From Polytrichum commune (Eukaryota > Streptophyta > Polytrichopsida > Polytrichales > Polytrichaceae): DNA of 64,000 nt. Of the stretch, positions 57,781 through 64,000 are shown in pieces. The notes under the pieces are model-generated. The model did not search any database. It was not told where the DNA came from and saw only the letters and a list, made by a program, of their open reading frames with translations. The first letter of the stretch is position 1, and each line of letters begins with the position of its first letter. The stretch covers positions 18,848,001 through 18,912,000 of the forward strand of contig OX485804.1 in the NCBI GenBank assembly GCA_950295325.1. The letters are read 5' to 3'. Made by a program: the position numbers and the translations under genes.

Positions 57781-60700
57781 AACCACCTTCTACGAATATT
57801 ACTAGGTTAATACAAGGTGCGCATTTGGTAGAGAGGAATTATGGCAGACGAGCATACCTCTCATTCATCCAACATAATAGCCTGAAATACCTCGTATAGA
57901 ACCCAAAGGATACCTTTCAAAATCGATTTGATGTGGAAATTAGCTTTTAAGGACCTTGTATCGGTCCAGTCAAGTCAGTTGAGATGGGACCAATCACAAA
58001 TTTATAGGGGTCCAAGATTCTTCATTGGATGGGGAGTGCTAACATGTGAGCGGTGAGCGGTAACTTGTGAGCAGTGAAGTTGGCAAAATATTTGGAGATG
58101 AACCCACCAATATTCTCAACCGTGGTATTTTGGCATAGATAGTAACATCTATGTTTCCAGTAATATGAGTGGGAAGTCACACAAAATGCAATCAACCTTA
58201 CGAATGCCTTATTTTACTCTTAAATTCAACAACTGCAAGCTTGGCATGAGAGTTTGGAGATGATTTTTAACATTGTTGTTAGATTCAACATTCAATTTCT
58301 TAGAAGAAAAAAAGTCAACCACGTTCCAAGTTCCAAGCATGCTCTAGACTATATTTATAAAATCCATGTAGGTTTGAGAAATGAATTGATGGAGGCATTC
58401 CGGAAAATTTAGAAGCTAAAGGTTTTGGACATAAATGGAAGCACAAGAGAAAATTAGTCACATATCAATGCCCACAAAGTAATGAGTGCATTCAATGTAG
58501 TCGACGTGGAATCATGCATAGAAGCTCTGCAATTAACGCTATCATTGTTCATTCCCTCCTCTTTGTCACTAACATGTTCAATACATTTCTTTGCCTCAAC
58601 ATCTACAAATGACATGACGCGATGATCATAACCCAACGACCTACTATAATGTGATGGTGTTGAGGTTGGATCCACTACCTTTGTGATGACCTTTGCATGC
58701 AATGGGATAGATATACAAGTGATAGGAGATATCACATTTTTCATTAAAGAAAATTAATTTTAAAAAAAACTCAAATGATCAACATTCATTATTAGATAAC
58801 AACATGTTGAATGATTTCAAAATCGGAAAAGCATGGAACAAATGCTGAACTTACGTACTCCATCAGTTTTTATGAAAACTTTCCGAATAGGTTCCTCATC
58901 ATCATCATCATCATCATCGAGGGAGATCATCTTTGCCATTTAGCCAACACTATGAGGTGAGGATAGAGTATCGTATGATGATGCCAAGATGACATCGAAT
59001 ATGGCAAAGTCCCCGAGAATGCGATGAAGTAGTTATATTGCACCAATAAGAATGAATAAATGCATGTGCAATCCACACAAACATAGAGATTATATTCAGT
59101 GTTTGAAATCCACATTCACATTTGAAATAATTCACATGTAGATGCATAAGCATTAATAAATGGTCCCAATTTAGTCAGCGCCTCATTTCAAAATTGTGAA
59201 GACTTTTTTTCTTCTCTTTTCTTGTCCACCTCTTCATGACACATTTACTTTTATAATTTGTGTTTATGTAGTAGTGTGATTGAAAAAAGTTGGTAGCTTT
59301 AATGGAATTCTCTTTACTTCCCAAGTTAGCTACCCATTCTAGTCTACATAACCCTATTGCCTAGACCTTATTACGACCATGTTACTAGTGATATTATTCT
59401 CAAAGGTTGTACTAATATTGCCCACCCCATGATATTGATTGAAACTCACAAATGTACTACCTTATAATTTGACCTACTTCCAACCAAATCTTTGTGCTAG
59501 TTATACAATATATATCTTTCGATTTACTCCCTCTTATTCCAATGGTGTTACAACCAGTGTTGGACTAGTACTGTTTTTATTAAATACCATTCAAGTACCT
59601 ATAATGAGGATGTAACCAATTTTTTTAATAATAGTAAGGTGCGTGTATTTGATGATATTTTTGTTTTTGATACCTTTTGGGTATCTTTACCACGCAAGGA
59701 CCTTCATACCTAGGTAAAATCGTATTGAAACCAATATAGTTTAGAATGGTGTCGACCCAAATAATAACTTGGGTATACAAATATTCTCTCACCTTGACAT
59801 ACCCAGCAAATATCAATATTTGATTGGTATTTTTTAAAATTTTAAAGTTTTAAAAAAAAATTCTGGCACAAATTTGGTTTTACAATTTTGATATCCGGAA
59901 GTAGGTTCTTTGGTACCATTATTAATGTTGATTATTCACACTATGCATTCACCTTTATACTTGTCCAAGATTGGTTATAACCCTCCAGCCTGTGATTATG
60001 CACTTTTGCCCTTATTGATCTACCATATTTACTTTTGGCTTCCTAAGTTAGTCTATAATGATCAAGATTACCACAATGTACTATAGAGGGTGGGTCCATA
60101 GCCAATAGTGATATGAAGGCATTGACCAACTTACACCAATGCACTAGATACTTCTTGTTATTAGGGAAAATGAAGATAAGACACACGTAAGCTTCATCTC
60201 TTCAAGATTTCTTGAAACCAAATCCTTATACAATGACAAGCCATACAACAACTACAAACAAGTTAGGAATCCCTTCCAACCCAAATAGCAATATTCCAAG
60301 GACCAACACTATTACATTCATTAGCAAGGTTATACACCACAAAACCTCACCACTCCCTTGTGTAGCTCACCCGCTTTTACACTTTCTAAGTTGGTCCGAG
60401 GATTTGTGGCCTAAGAAACCCTCAATTCATTATCATGACCTCCACTTCTTATGCGGTCATCCTAAGGGGTACAAATACCACTCTTATATTTCTCCTTCAT
60501 AAATCTTCTCCTTCGTTGATAGTTGGGGTTAACTCCTCAAACACAACCTAATTCTACCTTTCGCTAATTACTTAGTAAAGCACAACCTTTTGCCATATGA
60601 GCCCATACAAAAGTTTTGACAACACCATTCACAAAGCATTTGAAAAAAAAAAAAAAAAAAAGTTCTTGAGTTGTCTTCAAGGTTACCCAAATTTTCATAT

Positions 60701-63700
60701 TTGTATCCTTGGCACCAAGCACACAAATTTCATTTTTTTGGAGGTTTTTCAAGGTCACTTTGAAAACCAATCATAACCATTTGAGAGGGGGGGGGGGGGG
60801 GGGATAAAATAAATTTTGTTTAGAGAAAATTAAAGGTACCCAAATGTTGATATTGGTCATCTTGGCACTGAGATTTTAGTTTCAAATTTTCAAATTTTTT
60901 TAGATTTGTAAAAGCCATGAGAGGTGTTGTGAGGCCTGAGGGCCATTTGAAAACCATTTGAGAAAATATAAGAAATTGTGACCATAATTAAATTCCATTT
61001 TGTTTCATTTAAAGTTGTTTCTTATGTATTATATCTTGTTTGAAGTTGGAGTATTAATATGACCATGGCCAACATTTGAAAGATAAAATCACAATTTCTT
61101 ACCATGGGTGCAATAGTAAATCATGTATGGTATGGATGGTTGATTGTTGTGATACACAATCCGAAGATGCCGCAACCCAACTATGATTTGGACAACTCTC
61201 TATGATCAAGGTCACCCAACAACACATGTAATTGTTGTTACAATTTCAACATAAAATCCCGGGGGGTAGACTCTTCCTTGGAAACTGTAATGACGAGCGT
61301 GGGTGATTATGAAATGAAACCCCCTACATACGGAACATTCATAGAGGAAAAACAAATGCATACTTACTAATAATAGGATAGAAAATGAACTCATGTGTCT
61401 GAACTAATATTCTTTATTTTAATGTGATAATTGCCTACATACACAAAACATAAACCATGAAATAAATGGGCCTTTACTACATATATAATTTCCTTTCACT
61501 TTCCAACGAGAAAGTCATTGAACATTTTTACATTCATGAGATATAACTCATAATAATATGACCCTAAACTACACGTCATTTGGATAAACTAAGGTAATTT
61601 GGATGAAACTAGCACATCCATTGTCAATTCCCTTTAATTTTTAGTACATCTACCTTTAGTTTGAAATACTTAATAGCCATTTTAATTTGTAAGCAAACCT
61701 TGCGATGAGATATTTGCTCTAGAAGATGATTGGTTTCCAACTCCAAAAACTTGGCACAATCCAAATGCACTTGCTGCAAAACATAAGAACAAATATGTGA
61801 GAGTAGAATACTTACAATGTATGCCACAATGGGTTATATCACAAACATATATGTATCATGAATTCATGTATCTATATACAAGGTTGACTATATGATGATG
61901 AACACCTTCATGCATGCAACTGTAACTTTCAACTACAACAAGGTTATAGGCATCATACCCGAATAATATAGGGTTACAATTATTGTCGAGCAATATAGTT
62001 AATGATGTATAATCATGATGTGATGTTAGTACATTGTTGATATATCAATTTGATGTACTTCCAATATATGTAGGTAATTGCAGTTATTCTTGAATTCCAC
62101 TTACTAACATACAAACTACAATTTTATATTAAGATTTGTTTCTAAATCCCCATACGGCTATATTTCAAGGACGCGGTTAGAAAAGTTCTCTAGAGTGGAT
62201 CAACTCTATCCTTTCTTTCTATAGATACCATGTTGATTACATGATAATAAACCCCTTGACAAGATGTAGAGCATAAATTCTACAACAATAAATTTTATTT
62301 TTTGAATATCAAATGTCCTGTTGCATTTCATTTATTATGCCAAATCATTCAAAATTTATGGATAATATTCTTAAAATGGAAATTTATATAACTTGTTATT
62401 GGTCACTACTCATTGTTCACAACTCACCACTTACATGCTAATTATCCTCTTCATTGGATTAAGGGAGGGTAGGGGACCAATCCATTAAGATAAGTGGCTC
62501 CTAAATGGGCACTTCTCGCTTTGCCCCCATTTCTCATAGGCTATGAACAATGTGATTAGTAGGAAATTATTAGCAAATCCAAATTACGTATATAGCAATT
62601 TTCTCCATAATCATCCGAGCTCATATGAATTTCTTATTTGTTATTGGTGTAAAAAATCTATGATTATATAGGTCCTTCTAATCATGTTCACTATTGAGCT
62701 TAGAATGATCGACAAATTTCCATACAATATTTTTTAGTATTTTTTCTTAAATTCATGTATAACTACACAAAATGTGATGTAAAGTTTGTATCCTCTAGGT
62801 TTCCAAGTCAAAGGTAGATTTGTATGTATTTTTTAATAAAAAATACATACGTTAAGGTTAAGAGGTTTTTGTAAATGAAACGGACTTATTTAGTCGGACT
62901 ACATGCCTGGAAGTTCAATTCAAGCTTGAATGTTGTGGAATAATAACTCAAATCCTTCTAATGTATTATAATCACTATAATTCATCTCAATGTGACATGT
63001 AGTCCACTATGATTACTTATAAGTAGAATATTTTATTCAGAAAAAAAACTAAGATATTGGAGCGGCTAACAAAAACTCCTATAATTCCATATCTAAATTC
63101 TAAAATGAAATGAAACTATTTTGAATTAAAAAAACTTTAAGACCAACCTCTAGATATAAGATTTTTTTAAATCCATGCCCATGAAAAACTATGGTGAGGT
63201 TCTAAAGTCAGTTGTTTTGAACGGAATGATGTCTCATAAAAACACCTATAACTTCTAGACAAAAATTTACATTTCTACCCAATAATTTGAATTAGAAAGA
63301 AAATTTTGTGACTTATTTATTTATATAATATTGTAAATAAATAAATATTATAACAAGCCATGGTGAGCCTATAAAATTAGTTGTCTTTAATGGACCAAAG
63401 ACATTAAATTACTCAATACTAATCCTACATTATCTATCACTTTTCTACTAAGTGATGCTCTTCCATCACTCAAGTACCATATAAAACTATTTATCATCTC
63501 AAAACTAAAGAAGATTATCACTAAGATAAACTAATTTTCAGTGACAATAATCAATACAATCAAATAAATTTGTATTTAAGGTGTAGGAATCACTACATTG
63601 TTTCTTATAGTAGTATGCAATTACTATAAATCTTCACACCAACTATATATAGAAGTATTAATTAAATAACATTAAATACTATTACACTCCAATAAAGATA

Positions 63701-64000
63701 ACTAAATTTTCCGCTCAAGGTTGAGAATTGGCTGGAGGTAAGATGAGGTTGATAAAGATAAGATTTTAGCCTTCTAGAGGTGGAAGTCAGAAATGAGAGA
63801 CCATTGAAGGTGAAATTGAGCCATCATTGTAAAGGGATCGTCTCAAGTAATGGGAGTGAGCCTCTTTGTTGATTTGCACCTCACTGTCTATCCGGTTGAC
63901 TTGGTGTAACAATCCTCACCATTCATTTGCTTTACATACTTATTCCAAAAACTTTGTTTTGTCATTCTTCATTTTTTATTCATTGTTGGTTTTGTAGTAT
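57781..64000. other. Gene-free AT-rich region to the window end
   Basis: No frame here has a recognisable domain. It includes the inverted dispersed repeat at 58120-58280 (partner of 48485-48660), an ATC microsatellite at about 58900-58917, an A18 tract near 60643-60661, a G17 run at 60787-60803, and fragments shared with 49790-50160 at about 61480-61690. Confidence 0.5.

Noticed and set aside
1-64000. CRISPR arrays, bacterial operons or organelle-derived inserts
   Set aside because: No regularly spaced repeats with unique spacers, no operon-like gene packing and no recognisable chloroplast or mitochondrial genes; the introns show nuclear plant DNA.

Overview
This window is nuclear DNA of a land plant, most likely a seed-free plant (bryophyte, lycophyte or fern) or at least a lineage that keeps swimming sperm. 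The evidence is one gene for a plant bHLH transcription factor of the CIB/BEE type with spliceosomal introns, and one gene for a sperm-tail PG-rich-repeat (SHIPPO/ODF3-like) axonemal protein, a family kept where flagellated cells exist and not expected in flowering plants. The species cannot be named from the sequence. The DNA is AT-rich and gene-poor, with three supported genes in 64 kb, all in the first 19 kb.

Layout. 1-4 kb: a single-exon SHIPPO-like gene (2241-2945, +) followed at once by two well-bounded non-autonomous DNA transposons, one with a 7-bp target duplication and one flanked by 10-bp direct repeats and carrying a 41-bp minisatellite. 4-9 kb: featureless AT-rich DNA ending in a truncated copy of the first transposon. 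9.3-11.5 kb: a spliced + strand gene for a 95-residue, probably mitochondrial, single-span membrane protein, with a short tandem repeat upstream of its leader exon. 14.5-20.1 kb: the bHLH gene on the minus strand, with seven coding exons resolved. Its first coding intron is made of tandem repeats, its fifth intron holds a DNA transposon plus a roughly 730-bp foldback, and its upstream leader region holds another tandem array.

20.9-64 kb is a transposon graveyard: a pogo-like element with TA duplications, copia-type gag and pol fragments, a decayed LINE with an intact YIDD box, a decayed Tigger/pogo transposase with a frameshift, a possible hAT scrap, and many small inverted-repeat elements (at least seven families, one with a nested insertion). 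At 56.6 kb a near-perfect 68-nt hairpin sits between 26-bp direct repeats. From about 57.8 kb to the end I see no gene. Twelve G or C homopolymers of 10-17 bp are scattered through the window, which is striking in AT-rich DNA.

The three genes have no obvious joint pathway. The axonemal protein would act in sperm flagella, the small membrane protein probably in mitochondria, and the bHLH protein in the nucleus. The strongest candidates for something undescribed are the foldback and the two tandem arrays in the bHLH locus, the 95-residue membrane protein, and the hairpin between direct repeats.
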